NCBI RefSeq assembly: GCF_020055635.1
Contig: NZ_JAIPUT010000031.1
Location: 1 to 48,848 of the forward strand
Length of the DNA: 48,848 nucleotides
Direction: 5' to 3'
Source: Marivita sp.
Lineage (GTDB): Bacteria > Pseudomonadota > Alphaproteobacteria > Rhodobacterales > Rhodobacteraceae
Shown: in pieces, positions 31,885-40,646 of the stretch
How the letters are laid out: each line of letters starts with the position of its first letter
Numbering within the stretch: the stretch's first letter is position 1
The notes under the pieces: generated by a model
Told to the model about the DNA's origin: nothing
The model's database searches: none
Seen by the model: only the letters and a program-made list of their open reading frames with translations
Made by a program: the position numbers and the translations under genes

Positions 31885-33897
31885 ATGACCAACCCCCTAT
31901 TGACGACATGGGAGGCACCGTTCGCGCTGCCGCCGTTCGAGCGCATCGAGGACGCGCATTTCGCGCCTGCGATCGAGGCGGCGATGGCCGAGGACATGGC
32001 CGAGGTCGAGGCGCTGGCGGCGAACCCGGCGCCGCCGAGTTTCGAGAACACCATCGAAGGGCTGATGCGCACGGGCCAGACGCTCGATCGGGTTCTGGGG
32101 GTGTTCTACAATCTTGCCGGTGCCGATTCGACGCCGCAGCGAGAAGAGATCATGCGGGAGTTTTCGCCGAAACTGGCGGCGCATTCGGCGGCGATCTTTG
32201 GCAACAAGGCGCTGTTTTCGCGGATTGAGCAGGTGTGGCTGGCGCGCGAGGCGTTTGGGCTGACGCCAGAGCAGGACCGCGTGCTGATGCTGGTGCACCG
32301 CAATTTCCTGCGCGCCGGAGCGGCGCTCGAGGGCGATGACGCGGCGCGGATGAAGGAGATCAAGGGACGGCTGGCCACCCTGGGCACGCAGTTCGCGCAG
32401 AACCTGCTGGCGGATGAACGCGACTGGCAGCGGGCGCTGCCGGAGGACGCGCTTGACGGGCTTCCCGGGTTTGTCATCGACGCGGTGCGTGCGGCCGGCA
32501 AGGAGCGGGGCGCGGATGGGCCGGTGCTGACGCTGTCGCGGTCGGTGATCGTGCCGTTCCTGCAATTCTGTCCGAACCGGTCATTGCGCGAGGAGGCGTG
32601 GCGCGCCTGGGTGGCGCGCGGAGAAAACGGCGGAGAGACCGACAACCGGGATGTGGCGGCGGAGATCCTGGCGTTGCGACAGGAGCGTGCAAGGCTTCTG
32701 GGATATGACGATTTCGCGTCCTACAAGCTCGAGACCGAGATGGCGAAGACCCCGGATGCGGTGCGCGGATTGCTGATGGCGGTGTGGGAACCGGCCAAGG
32801 CGCGGGCGCTGGAGGATGCGGCGCTGCTGGAAGAGCGGATGCGGGCGGACGGTGTGAACGGGCCGTTGCAGGCCTGGGACTGGCGCTATTATTCCGAGGC
32901 GCGGCGGCGCGAGGAATTTGCGCTGAACGAGGCGGAATTGAAGCCCTATCTTCAGCTTGACCGGATGATCGAGGCGGCCTTTGCCTGTGCCAACCGGCTG
33001 TTCGGTTTGGACTTTCGGGCGCTGGATGTGCCGCTTTACCACAAGGACGCACGGGCGTGGGAGGTGACGCGCAACGGCCAGCACGTCGCGGTGTTCATTG
33101 GCGATTATTTCGCCCGCGCCTCGAAACGGTCGGGCGCGTGGTGTTCGGCCTTTCGGACGCAGCGCAGGTTTCCCGATGTTCAGGCGCCGGTTGTGGTGAA
33201 TGTCTGCAACTTCGCCAAGGGCGACCCGGCGCTGTTGTCCTATGACGACGCGCGCACGCTGTTTCACGAGTTCGGCCACGCATTGCACCAGATATTGTCG
33301 GATGTGACCTATGACATGATCTCGGGCACCTCGGTGGCGCGGGACTTCGTGGAATTGCCCAGCCAGTTATACGAGCATTGGCTCGAGGTGCCGGAGGTGT
33401 TGCAGGAATTCGCGACCCATGCCGAAACCGGAGAGCCGATGCCGCGCGAGATGCTGGACAAGGTACTGGCGGCGGCGACCTATGACATGGGGTTCCAGAC
33501 GGTGGAATACGTGGCTTCGGCGCTGGTCGATCTGACCTTCCACGAGGGCGATCCGCCAGCCGATCCGATGGCGGAACAGGCGAAGGTTCTGGACGCGTTG
33601 GGGATGCCGAAGGCGATCGTCATGCGTCATGCGACGCCGCATTTCGCGCATGTGTTCACCGGCGACGGGTACTCGTCGGGGTATTACAGCTACATGTGGT
33701 CGGAAGTGATGGATGCCGACGCGTTCGAGGCGTTCGAGGAAGCGGGCGGCGCGTTCGATCCGGCGATGGCGCAGAAGCTGGAAGAGTTCATCCTGTCGAC
33801 GGGCGGGTCCGAAGAGGCGGATGTGCTTTACACCAGGTTCCGGGGGCGGATGCCGGGGGTCGAGGCTCTGTTGAAGGGGCGCGGATTGGCGGCATGA
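31885..33897 (+). CDS. M3 family oligopeptidase (Dcp/oligopeptidase A type)
   Basis: A zinc metallopeptidase of 670 residues that cleaves short peptides in the cytosol. The HExxH signature is present as LFHEFGHALHQILSD near residues 455-470, with the third ligand region just after it (the Glu of FVELPSQLYEHW). The N-terminal helical part (FERIEDAHFAPAIEAAMAEDMAEVEAL) and C-terminal GYSSGYYSYMWSEVMDADAF are standard for the family. No signal peptide is seen. It could be annotated prlC or dcp; I cannot separate these by reading. Twin hairpins follow its stop codon. Confidence 0.93.
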   Translation: MTNPLLTTWEAPFALPPFERIEDAHFAPAIEAAMAEDMAEVEALAANPAPPSFENTIEGLMRTGQTLDRVLGVFYNLAGADSTPQREEIMREFSPKLAAHSAAIFGNKALFSRIEQVWLAREAFGLTPEQDRVLMLVHRNFLRAGAALEGDDAARMKEIKGRLATLGTQFAQNLLADERDWQRALPEDALDGLPGFVIDAVRAAGKERGADGPVLTLSRSVIVPFLQFCPNRSLREEAWRAWVARGENGGETDNRDVAAEILALRQERARLLGYDDFASYKLETEMAKTPDAVRGLLMAVWEPAKARALEDAALLEERMRADGVNGPLQAWDWRYYSEARRREEFALNEAELKPYLQLDRMIEAAFACANRLFGLDFRALDVPLYHKDARAWEVTRNGQHVAVFIGDYFARASKRSGAWCSAFRTQRRFPDVQAPVVVNVCNFAKGDPALLSYDDARTLFHEFGHALHQILSDVTYDMISGTSVARDFVELPSQLYEHWLEVPEVLQEFATHAETGEPMPREMLDKVLAAATYDMGFQTVEYVASALVDLTFHEGDPPADPMAEQAKVLDALGMPKAIVMRHATPHFAHVFTGDGYSSGYYSYMWSEVMDADAFEAFEEAGGAFDPAMAQKLEEFILSTGGSEEADVLYTRFRGRMPGVEALLKGRGLAA

Positions 33898-33903
33898 GCG
33901 GCG

Positions 33904-33947
33904 GACATTCCGTCAACGGAATGTCGCAAACGCATGGATGCGTTTGC
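33904..33947. terminator. Twin hairpins between convergent peptidase and arsR genes
   Basis: Hairpin 1 is GACATTCCG-TCAA-CGGAATGTC (33904-33925), a nine-pair stem of the GTCA-loop family. Hairpin 2, directly adjacent, is GCAAACGCAT-GG-ATGCGTTTGC (33926-33947), a ten-pair stem. They fill almost the whole 52-base gap and can form on either strand, so they probably serve as a shared transcription boundary. No T-run is present. Confidence 0.7.
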
Positions 33948-33949
33948 GC

Positions 33950-34282
33950 TCAGGTGTCCGAGGTCAGGTTTTCGGTCTGCAGGAAGCGCTCGAACGCATC
34001 GAGATTGATCGCTTCGAACTGGCCGAAGGCCTGCATCCAGACGCTGGCGTCTTTGAGAGCGTCCGGTTCCAGCTTGCACCATTTGACCCGGCCGCGTTTT
34101 TCCTGGCTGATGAGACCCGCGTTGGCGAGGATCACCAGATGTTTGGAAATCGCGGCCAGCGACATCTCGAACGGCTCGGCCACGTCGGTCACGGCCATGT
34201 CATCCTCGAGCAGCATCGTCAGGATCTGACGGCGGGTCGGGTCTGCCAGTGCGGCAAAGACAGTGTCGAGGGGTGAGGCCAT
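33950..34282 (-). CDS. ArsR/SmtB family transcriptional regulator
   Basis: A winged helix-turn-helix protein of 110 residues: LDTVFAALADPTRRQILTMLLEDDMAVTDVAEPFEMSLAAISKHLVILANAGLISQEKRGRVKWCKL. The helix-turn-helix and wing are complete. No metal-binding CxC is present in the alpha-3 helix, so it belongs to the non-metal branch that usually accompanies an SRPBCC/AHSA1 gene, but no such gene is adjacent here. A likely operator, TCAAC-N6-GTTGA, lies 31 bases upstream. The gene is divergent from the ATP synthase operon. Confidence 0.9.
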   Translation of the reverse strand: MASPLDTVFAALADPTRRQILTMLLEDDMAVTDVAEPFEMSLAAISKHLVILANAGLISQEKRGRVKWCKLEPDALKDASVWMQAFGQFEAINLDAFERFLQTENLTSDT

Positions 34283-34313
34283 GCGGTGCAGTAGACTGGA
34301 CCCTGTCGGAAAC

Positions 34314-34329
34314 TCAACCAGAAAGTTGA
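34314..34329. promoter_or_regulatory. Candidate ArsR operator (TCAAC-N6-GTTGA)
   Basis: A 5-6-5 inverted repeat 31 bases before the arsR start. It fits autoregulation by this ArsR branch, where AACTTN2-4GGTT-like palindromes are common. It is about 125 bases upstream of the atp promoter, so an effect on that operon is unlikely. Confidence 0.45.
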
Positions 34330-34454
34330 ATATGGGATATGCGCATTTCGTGCGCCGATGCGGCCTGTGACCTATTGGTCGGGCGGTCCGAGAAACATGA
34401 AAAACAGTTGTTTTCCAGTTGCTTGGATGGAGATCGTGCGTCTCTCAAGCTGCC

Positions 34455-34483
34455 TTGACTCGGATCGTGCTGCGCCGTAGCAC
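34455..34483 (+). promoter_or_regulatory. Promoter of the F0 ATP synthase operon
   Basis: TTGACT (34455-34460), 17 bases, TAGCAC (34478-34483), 30 bases before atpI. The following AGGCGCA is shared with the coaBC promoter. This is the best sigma-70-type match in the window. Confidence 0.7.
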
Positions 34484-34513
34484 AGGCGCAACGTTCCAAC
34501 AGGAGTGGAGTGC

Positions 34514-34861
34514 GTGTCCGAAGCCGATCCGAAGCAACGGCTGAAAGAGCTGGAAGCGCGGATCGCGGCGGCCAAGGGCGGCGCCGAGGACAAGCCACAC
34601 CAGGAGGAACATTACAGCCAGGCGCAACAGGGGTGGCGCATGGTGATCGAGATGGTGTCCGGTCTCGGGATCGGATTTGGCATCGGATACGGGCTTGATG
34701 TGCTGTTTGGCACGCAGCCTTTCTTGATGGTGCTGTTTACATTGCTGGGGTTTGCTGCGGGCGTGAACGTGATGATGCGCACCGCCAAGGAATTCCAGGT
34801 CAAGCAACTGGCCAAAGAGGCCGGAGAGAACGAGAGGGATCGACATGGCGACGGAAGCTGA
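34514..34861 (+). CDS. atpI: ATP synthase assembly/accessory protein AtpI
   Basis: A membrane protein of 115 residues with a charged N-terminal half ([21 protein letters not shown]) and two helices ([40 protein letters not shown]) of the AtpI/Gct type. AtpI assists c-ring assembly or Mg uptake. The start chosen is GTG 34514, since AGGAG ends eight bases before it; GTG 34505 overlaps that site. It overlaps atpB by 17 bases. Confidence 0.9.
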   Translation: MSEADPKQRLKELEARIAAAKGGAEDKPHQEEHYSQAQQGWRMVIEMVSGLGIGFGIGYGLDVLFGTQPFLMVLFTLLGFAAGVNVMMRTAKEFQVKQLAKEAGENERDRHGDGS

Positions 34862-35603
34862 CGGTCACAGCGACGGCGGGCTGGTGTTCCACCCGATGGA
34901 CCAGTTCATCGTGAAGCCGCTTTTCGGCGACGGCGCGGTGAACATGTTCACCTTTACCAACGTGGCGTTGTGGCTTTTGCTGGCAGTGGCCTGCGTGATC
35001 GCGCTGATGGTGCTGGGCACGTCCAAGCGCGCGCGGGTGCCGTCGCGGACGCAATCCGTGGCCGAGCTGGCCTACGGCTTTGTCTACAAGATGGTCGAAG
35101 ATGTGACCGGCAAGGATGCGGTGAAGTATTTCCCGTATATCTTCACGCTGTTCATGTTCATCGTCTTCTCGAATTTCCTCGCGCTGATCCCGAGTTCCTT
35201 TTCGCCCACATCGCATATCGCGGTGACGGCCGTCCTGGGTTTCGGCGTCTTCATCGCGGTGACGGTCCTGGGTTTCGTCAAGAACGGCGCGGGGTTCCTC
35301 GGTCTTTTCTGGGTGTCGAGCGCGCCGCTGGCGCTGCGCCCGATCCTCGCCATCATCGAGCTGATCTCGTATTTCGTGCGTCCGGTGAGCCACTCCATTC
35401 GTCTTGCCGGCAACATCATGGCTGGCCACGCGGTTCTCAAGGTGTTCGCGGGCTTCGCCGCGATCACGGCGGTCGCGCCGCTGTCGATCCTCGGCATCAC
35501 CGCAATCTATGCACTGGAAGTGCTCGTGGCCTTCATCCAGGCCTACGTGTTCACGATCCTGACCTGCGTGTACCTCAAGGACGCGCTGCACCCGTCACAC
35601 TAA
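34845..35603 (+). CDS. atpB: ATP synthase F0 subunit a
   Basis: A membrane protein of 252 residues forming the proton half-channels. The essential arginine is in [19 protein letters not shown] near residue 185, and the C-terminal helix ends with [41 protein letters not shown] and the following hydrophobic segments are typical of alphaproteobacteria. Sequence and length are normal, with six or so helices. It overlaps atpI at the start and is followed after 60 bases by atpE. Confidence 0.97.
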   Translation: MATEADGHSDGGLVFHPMDQFIVKPLFGDGAVNMFTFTNVALWLLLAVACVIALMVLGTSKRARVPSRTQSVAELAYGFVYKMVEDVTGKDAVKYFPYIFTLFMFIVFSNFLALIPSSFSPTSHIAVTAVLGFGVFIAVTVLGFVKNGAGFLGLFWVSSAPLALRPILAIIELISYFVRPVSHSIRLAGNIMAGHAVLKVFAGFAAITAVAPLSILGITAIYALEVLVAFIQAYVFTILTCVYLKDALHPSH

Positions 35604-35663
35604 AACACGGTGCGTGACATCACGCACCCTACGCTTCAACTTCCAATCGTAAGGAGAATTCAC

Positions 35664-35888
35664 ATGGAAGGCGATCTCGCACATATCGGCGCAGGCCTGG
35701 CAGCAATCGGTTCCGGCGCAGCCGCAATCGGGGTGGGCAACGTGGCCGGCAACTATCTTGCAGGTGCCCTGCGCAACCCGTCCGCTGCTGCTTCGCAGAC
35801 AGCAACGCTGTTCATCGGTATCGCGTTTGCAGAAGCGCTGGGGATCTTCGCGTTCCTCGTGTCGCTGCTGCTGATGTTCGCCGTCTAA
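35664..35888 (+). CDS. atpE: ATP synthase F0 subunit c
   Basis: A two-helix proteolipid of 74 residues. The first helix is glycine/alanine-rich ([21 protein letters not shown]); the polar loop is ALRNPSA; the second helix holds the proton-carrying glutamate in [15 protein letters not shown] (near residue 58). The ATG at 35664 has AAGGAG upstream. No Na-binding residue set (Gln in helix 1 with ES in helix 2) is seen, so this is a proton-driven rotor. Confidence 0.97.
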   Translation: MEGDLAHIGAGLAAIGSGAAAIGVGNVAGNYLAGALRNPSAAASQTATLFIGIAFAEALGIFAFLVSLLLMFAV

Positions 35889-35973
35889 GCTTCGGACTTT
35901 CATCCTTACGCGCGGGCGGTGCTGCGGTGATGCAGCCCGCCCGATGTAACGAAAAGTTCCGACGGAGGACGAC

Positions 35974-36525
35974 ATGGCAACCGAACCCATCGATCTTGAG
36001 GCCGCAGGAACCTGCGTCGGCCCGGATGGCAGCGCCATCGGAATGCCGCAGCTGTGCGCCGACTGGATGCCGAACCAGATTTTCTGGCTTCTGATCGCGC
36101 TTGCCGCGATTTACTTTGTCCTGTCGCGCATCGCGCTGCCGCGCATTGCGACCGTTCTGGCGGAACGACAAGGCACGATCACGAACGACATCGCCGCTGC
36201 GGAAGATCTCAAGCAGAAGGCGGTCGAGGCCGAAGACGCCTATAACAAGGCGCTTGCCGACGCCCGCTCGGAGGCACAGGCCATCATTGCACAGAACAAG
36301 GCCGAGATGCAGGCTGAACTGGACAAGGCCATCGCCAAGGCGGATGCCGAGATTGCCGCCAAATCGGCGGAATCCGAGAAAGCCATCGCGGAAATCCGCG
36401 CCTCGGCTGTCGAGAGCGTGGAAGCCGTGGCCAAGGATACCGCGGGCAGCATCGTCGCCGCGCTGGGCGGACAGGCGGATGATTCCACTGTCGCTGCGGC
36501 CGTCGACGCACGGATGAAGGGATAA
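35974..36525 (+). CDS. ATP synthase F0 subunit b'
   Basis: A peripheral-stalk protein of 183 residues: an N-terminal extension of about 30 residues, one transmembrane helix ([19 protein letters not shown]), then a long Ala/Glu/Lys coiled coil. It is the diverged b copy found in photosynthetic and Rhodobacterales lineages, where b and b' form a heterodimer. The gene name varies (atpF', atpG, atpX), so none is given. It is six bases from atpF. Confidence 0.93.
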   Translation: MATEPIDLEAAGTCVGPDGSAIGMPQLCADWMPNQIFWLLIALAAIYFVLSRIALPRIATVLAERQGTITNDIAAAEDLKQKAVEAEDAYNKALADARSEAQAIIAQNKAEMQAELDKAIAKADAEIAAKSAESEKAIAEIRASAVESVEAVAKDTAGSIVAALGGQADDSTVAAAVDARMKG

Positions 36526-36530
36526 GCGCC

Positions 36531-37091
36531 ATGAACCGTATCATGACCATAGCCGCAGCGTCCCTGGCAGCCAGCCCGGCTTTCGCCGCGACCGGCCCGT
36601 TCTTTTCGCTTTCCAACACCGATTTCGTGGTGACCCTGGGCTTCATCGTGTTCATCGCGGTGCTGCTTTACTACAAGGTGCCGACGCTGCTCATGGGCCT
36701 GCTGGACAAGCGCGCCGAGGGCATTCGCAGCGAACTGGACGAAGCCAAGGCGCTGCGGGAAGAAGCCCAGGCGTTGCTCGCGTCCTATGAACGGCGTCAG
36801 CGCGAAGTTCAGGAACAGGCGGACCGCATCATCGCCCATGCCAAGGAAGAGGCCGTTCTGGCCGGTGAACAGGCCAAGGCCGATCTGGAGAAATCCATCG
36901 CCCGTCGCATGGCTGCCGCCGAGGACCAGATCGCATCGGCCCAGGCCAGCGCGGTGAAAGACGTCCGGGATCGTGCGATTGCCGTTGCCATCGAGGCGGC
37001 GCGTGACGTGGTGGCCAAGCAGATGACCGCCAAGGACGCCGCCAAGAGCATCGACGATGCGATCGCGGAGGTGGGGCAGAAGCTTCACTGA
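36531..37091 (+). CDS. atpF: ATP synthase F0 subunit b
   Basis: A protein of 186 residues. The N-terminal hydrophobic stretch (MTIAAASLAASPAFAATG) looks like a cleavable signal sequence and is followed by the anchor helix (FVVTLGFIVFIAVLLYYKVP). Then comes a coiled coil beginning LLDKRAEGIRSELDEAKALREEAQALLASYERRQ, typical of subunit b. It is the last gene of the operon; a strong terminator follows. The F1 genes are not here, as expected for this order. Confidence 0.95.
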   Translation: MNRIMTIAAASLAASPAFAATGPFFSLSNTDFVVTLGFIVFIAVLLYYKVPTLLMGLLDKRAEGIRSELDEAKALREEAQALLASYERRQREVQEQADRIIAHAKEEAVLAGEQAKADLEKSIARRMAAAEDQIASAQASAVKDVRDRAIAVAIEAARDVVAKQMTAKDAAKSIDDAIAEVGQKLH

Positions 37092-37116
37092 GTTTCCAGC
37101 CCGAAGTTTTCGGAAG

Positions 37117-37141
37117 GCCCCGGTTCTTGCCGGGGCTTTTT
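37117..37141 (+). terminator. Intrinsic terminator of the atp operon
   Basis: GCCCCGG-TTCTTG-CCGGGGC followed by TTTTT, 25 bases after the atpF stop. A perfect seven-pair GC stem and T-run: a textbook rho-independent terminator. Confidence 0.95.
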
Positions 37142-37184
37142 CGTTTCCGACGGTTGGAATTGGATGCGGTGAAAGCATCGCGGT

Positions 37185-37200
37185 TTTCCGGTGACGGAAA
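37185..37200 (-). terminator. 3'-end hairpin of the GTCA-loop family (copy 3)
   Basis: In the minus-strand sense, TTTCCG-TCAC-CGGAAA, seven bases after the yggS stop and preceded by GGCCCCG, as in copy 1 at 5085-5102. The stem is six perfect pairs; the flank and loop are shared with the other copy. Confidence 0.55.
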
Positions 37201-37207
37201 CGGGGCC

Positions 37208-37867
37208 TCAGCCTGCGGGCGGGACGCGTTCCCCGAACAGCGCGGAGCCGACACGGATGTGGGTCGCTCCGAAGGCGATGGCCTGTTCGAAATCGTCGCT
37301 CATGCCCATCGACAATTGGTCAAGGCCGTTGCGGTCGGCCAGCTTGCGCAGCAGGGCGAAGTGCAACGAGGGGGTCTCATCCACCGGCGGAATACACATC
37401 AGGCCCCGTATCGGCAGGTCGAGCGCGTGGCATTCCTTGACGAAGGCATCCGTGTCGTCCGGGGCGATCCCGGCCTTCTGGGGTTCTTCGCCTGTATTCA
37501 CCTGAACGAAGAGCGGCGGACACTGGCCCATCTCCTGCGCCAGCCGCGCGAAGGTCTTGGCAAGCTTCGGGCGGTCCAGCGTGTGGATCATGTCGAACAG
37601 CTCGAACGCCTGACGGGCCTTGTTGCTTTGCAGCGGACCGATCAGGTGCAGGTCGATGCCGTCAAAGGTTTCCCGGAAATCCGGCCACTTTCCCGCGGCT
37701 TCCTGGACGCGGTTCTCGCCGAAACTGCGATGGCCTTCCCTCAGGACGGCCTCGACCCGGTCGTTCGGTTGCACCTTGGACACCGCGATGAGGGTGATGT
37801 CTGCCGGGTCGCGCTCGGCCTCTTTGGCGGCCTTGGCGATCCGGGTGGTGATGTCGGTCAATCCCAT
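37208..37867 (-). CDS. Pyridoxal phosphate homeostasis protein (YggS/PROSC)
   Basis: A PLP-binding TIM-barrel protein of 219 residues. PADITLIAVSKVQPNDRVEAVL holds the PLP lysine (near residue 32), with SFGENRVQEAAGKW, LHLIGPLQSNKARQAFELFDMIHTLDR, VNTGEEPQKAGI, GLMCIPPV and LSMGMSDDFEQAIAFGATHIRVGSALFG following. It buffers free PLP and has no known catalytic role. The ATG at 37867 lies ten bases inside the upstream sulfotransferase gene with GGAG eight bases before it; longer readings upstream have no homology. Confidence 0.95.
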   Translation of the reverse strand: MGLTDITTRIAKAAKEAERDPADITLIAVSKVQPNDRVEAVLREGHRSFGENRVQEAAGKWPDFRETFDGIDLHLIGPLQSNKARQAFELFDMIHTLDRPKLAKTFARLAQEMGQCPPLFVQVNTGEEPQKAGIAPDDTDAFVKECHALDLPIRGLMCIPPVDETPSLHFALLRKLADRNGLDQLSMGMSDDFEQAIAFGATHIRVGSALFGERVPPAG

Positions 37868-39327
37868 GCGGTGTCTCCCCATGCGTCGATGAAGGGTTGA
37901 AGCTCGGTCTCGTAGCGCGGCCAGGCGGCGGCCGAGCTTTGGTAGATCGGTTGGCGCACCTGGTGAAGGCTGAGCGTTTTCACGGTGCCGCCCTTTTCGT
38001 GGAAATTCAGGCACTGGTCTTCCCAGGCGAGCCCGGCCGAGGCAATCAGGCTCCGCGCTTTGGTGTCCGGATCGGACACGAGGTCTTCGTAGCGTATTTC
38101 GGCGAAGCGGTCTGGCAATGTCGCGCGCCAATGGGCGATGGCGGCCCGGAAGGCCTTGATGGTCTTGGCGATGGCCGCGAGATCGTTGGTGTAGCGATGT
38201 GTGCCGCCCTTGAAATGATTCTTGTACATCGACAGGGCAATGTCGCGGGGGTCGCGGTGCACGACGATGAAACGCGCATTGGGCAGCGTCGCATGCAAGA
38301 GGCCGTAAATCAGGAAGGCCATGATCGACTTGTCGGTCAGCCAGGGCTTTCCGGGATCGGCATGGCCGCGGTTCTGGGCGGCGAGTTGCGTCGCGAAGCC
38401 GATCAGATCGTCTTTGGGAAGGTCGCATAGGGGACGCATGTCGACTCCAGCGCCGAAACGGGCGTAGGCGGTGCGCAGGGCGGTGGCAATCTCGCCTCCA
38501 GAGTGAACCCTGGAATGGCTGGCGATGATCTGTTCCACGAGCGTGGTGCCGGAGCGGGGCAGGCCGGTCACGAAGATCAGGCCGGGCTGGGTGTCGGGGC
38601 TGTCCGGTACAGGCGACAGGTCTTTCTGCGCGTCGATTACGGCCTGCCATTCAGCGTCGCGGGCATCTGGGTCATCGGGCCAAAGCGCGGCTTGGGCGGC
38701 GTTTGCGCGGTGCAGATGGCCAAAGACCTTGTCGGTCTGTTTCGTGTCCTCCAGCGCTTTGGCCAGCGCGTAGTTGACGTGCATCCTGCCCTGTGGAGAA
38801 AGTTTGGGATTGCTTGCAAGGCGTCGCATCGCCCCGATCAGCGGATCCTTGGGTTTGAACCGGATCGTGGCGGCGAACATGCGGTAGAGTTCGGCATCAT
38901 TCGGGTGCTTTTTCAACAACTTCCGAAAGAGTTTCTCGGATGAGTCGAACTGCCCGATCTGTTGCAGGTAGAGCGCCTTGTCGGCTTGTGGACCGATTGC
39001 GCCGGGTTGTGCGGCGATGTCGGCGTCCATCAGGTCGAGCACGCGGTCGGTATGGCCCGCCGTGCGGTGCGCCTTGAGCGCTTCGGCAAGGATGGCCGGT
39101 TCGCTGGGGCGCAGCGCATGGGCGCGGTCAATGGCGCGGCACCAGGCGTCGACATCGCCCATCCGGGCGGCGATCTGGGCGCGCTTGTAGGGGAATTCGG
39201 CAGCATTGGGAACCTGGAGCGCCAATGCATCAAGCAGCGCAGCAGCTTCGCGCAGCTGGCCATGCTGGGCCAGTCGCAGCGCGCGGTCGTAGTCCGCCTT
39301 GATTTTTGCAGTGGTGCCTGTGGTCAT
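37858..39327 (-). CDS. TPR-containing sulfotransferase family protein
   Basis: A protein of 489 residues. The N-terminal 230 or so residues are TPR-like helices (DYDRALRLAQHGQLREAAALLDALALQVP, YLQQIGQFDSSEKLFRKLLKKHPNDAELYR). The C-terminal half is a PAPS-dependent sulfotransferase with the 5'-phosphosulfate loop FVTGLPRSGTTLVEQI near residue 250 and the 3'-phosphate region FIVVHRDPRDIALSMY near residue 355. It probably sulfates a protein or surface glycan; the acceptor is unknown. The ATG at 39327 is used; an upstream reading crosses the promoter region. It shares ten bases with yggS. Confidence 0.9.
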   Translation of the reverse strand: MTTGTTAKIKADYDRALRLAQHGQLREAAALLDALALQVPNAAEFPYKRAQIAARMGDVDAWCRAIDRAHALRPSEPAILAEALKAHRTAGHTDRVLDLMDADIAAQPGAIGPQADKALYLQQIGQFDSSEKLFRKLLKKHPNDAELYRMFAATIRFKPKDPLIGAMRRLASNPKLSPQGRMHVNYALAKALEDTKQTDKVFGHLHRANAAQAALWPDDPDARDAEWQAVIDAQKDLSPVPDSPDTQPGLIFVTGLPRSGTTLVEQIIASHSRVHSGGEIATALRTAYARFGAGVDMRPLCDLPKDDLIGFATQLAAQNRGHADPGKPWLTDKSIMAFLIYGLLHATLPNARFIVVHRDPRDIALSMYKNHFKGGTHRYTNDLAAIAKTIKAFRAAIAHWRATLPDRFAEIRYEDLVSDPDTKARSLIASAGLAWEDQCLNFHEKGGTVKTLSLHQVRQPIYQSSAAAWPRYETELQPFIDAWGDTAWD

Positions 39328-39366
39328 CCTTGTCCCCTTGGGGACTGTGCTACTTGGCTGTTGCAC

Positions 39367-39399
39367 AAAAGAAAAGAGCGGGCACAAGGCCCGCTCTTT
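39367..39399 (-). terminator. Intrinsic terminator of the porin gene
   Basis: In the minus-strand sense, AAAGAGCGGGC-CTTGT-GCCCGCTCTTT followed by TCTTTT; an 11-pair stem with a 5-base loop, 27 bases after the porin stop. A strong structure suited to a highly expressed gene. Confidence 0.92.
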
Positions 39400-39425
39400 C
39401 CTTAACCAAATCTGGTCAAGAGCTA

Positions 39426-40373
39426 TCAGAAGCTCATGGACAGACCGAAGGAGTAGCTGTCTTCCTGACCGGCTGTATCTTCGCCTTCACCGTAGCCGAG
39501 GTGAGCTGCGAGACCGCCACCCAGGTCGTAGGTTGCTGCGAGACCGAAGCCCGAGCGATCTTCGGAACCGGCGCCATTCAGAGCCCAGTCATCGAATTCG
39601 CCGTAGTTAACACCGACGGACAGAGCGTTCATGGTGTAACCCACGCCGACCGAGTACCATGTCGCGTTGTCCGACTGGCCTTCGATGTCTGCTTCTGCGT
39701 AGTTGATCGCAGCGGAGAAACCACCGGCGAACTTCGCGTCGAGGCTGACACCGATCAGGTCGACGTCTGCGAGTACGTCGCGGTCAACTGTCTGGTAGCC
39801 GAGGCCAACACCGATTGCCGTGCCACCGAAGTCAGTGACATAACGGAGGCCGAGGCCCCAGACCGGATCGTCAACGCCCGAGTCGTCGATTTCAGCGGAC
39901 AGACCGGCTGTGAAGCCAGCTGCGGAGTAGGAGACGCGTGCGATCTGACCGTCGTGCAGACCGTCAAGGCCGGCGTTGCCGCGGTTGTAACCCGCATGCT
40001 CGGTTTCGTCATCCGCGATGGAAGCGCCGGCAAGTGCAGTTTCCTGCAGGGCGGCATCGTATGCGCCGTCCGTGTCGCCCATGTCGAGACGCATTGCGCC
40101 GTAGGACAGGAACCAGGTTGCGCCGTTGTCGTCTGTGTTCGGCAGGCCGCCAGCGACTTCGTCGAGATCGACGGTTGCGCCGAATGCGAGGCCACCGTCG
40201 GATTCGCCGGTCATTGCGAAGAAGACGTCAACGTCTGTGTGGAACTGGGCTTCGTCGCCCCAGCGGTCGCCACCGATAACACCGATTTCGGCGTAACCAG
40301 AGATCGACACTTCGGCTGCTGCGATGCCAGCAGTTGCAACCAGCGCGGTGGAAGCAAGAAGAAGAGTTTTCAT
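39426..40373 (-). CDS. Outer-membrane porin
   Basis: A protein of 315 residues with a signal peptide (MKTLLLASTALVATAGIAAAE) and mature start EVSISGYAEIGVIGG, the form typical of Rhodobacterales general porins. Alternating beta strands run throughout, and the chain ends in the outer-membrane sorting residue Phe (SFGLSMSF). Asp/Glu-rich loops suggest an acidic pore. Codon use is strongly biased towards a limited set (tct, gct-rich stretches on the minus strand differ from neighbours), as expected for high expression. It has a strong terminator and a promoter containing a G7 tract. Confidence 0.93.
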   Translation of the reverse strand: MKTLLLASTALVATAGIAAAEVSISGYAEIGVIGGDRWGDEAQFHTDVDVFFAMTGESDGGLAFGATVDLDEVAGGLPNTDDNGATWFLSYGAMRLDMGDTDGAYDAALQETALAGASIADDETEHAGYNRGNAGLDGLHDGQIARVSYSAAGFTAGLSAEIDDSGVDDPVWGLGLRYVTDFGGTAIGVGLGYQTVDRDVLADVDLIGVSLDAKFAGGFSAAINYAEADIEGQSDNATWYSVGVGYTMNALSVGVNYGEFDDWALNGAGSEDRSGFGLAATYDLGGGLAAHLGYGEGEDTAGQEDSYSFGLSMSF

Positions 40374-40435
40374 GTTTTTCCCTCATGTGTTCGTAAGGCA
40401 CGTACCAAACCGGATGGTCCGGATTAGCTGGAAAC

Positions 40436-40465
40436 TCTATGCTCTTTGGGGGGGCTTGTTTGCAA
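40436..40465 (-). promoter_or_regulatory. Candidate porin promoter with a seven-base homopolymer in the spacer
   Basis: On the minus strand, TTGCAA (40465-40460), an 18-base spacer, CATAGA (40441-40436), about 60 bases before the ATG. The spacer includes seven consecutive C (G on plus strand, 40448-40454). Slippage would alter the spacing of the boxes. Confidence 0.45.
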
Positions 40466-40646
40466 GACAAGGCGCGCCGGCCGTGCCAAGTTCGCCTTCT
40501 GTGATGCTCATTTGCCACAAGCCATGGGGCCGGGTTTCCCCCGAAAGAACACAGCCTTACTGTCCGCGGCCAAGTTCGGCTTGTCGTAATTGGGATCGGC
40601 TAGTATGCAAAGCGAAAGGCAAACAGGCAATCGAGGGCAGTTTCCC

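Noticed and set aside
37208-38650. yggS read as a 480-residue protein
   Set aside because: The upstream part is an off-frame reading of the sulfotransferase gene; the ATG at 37867 has a ribosome site and gives the normal family length.
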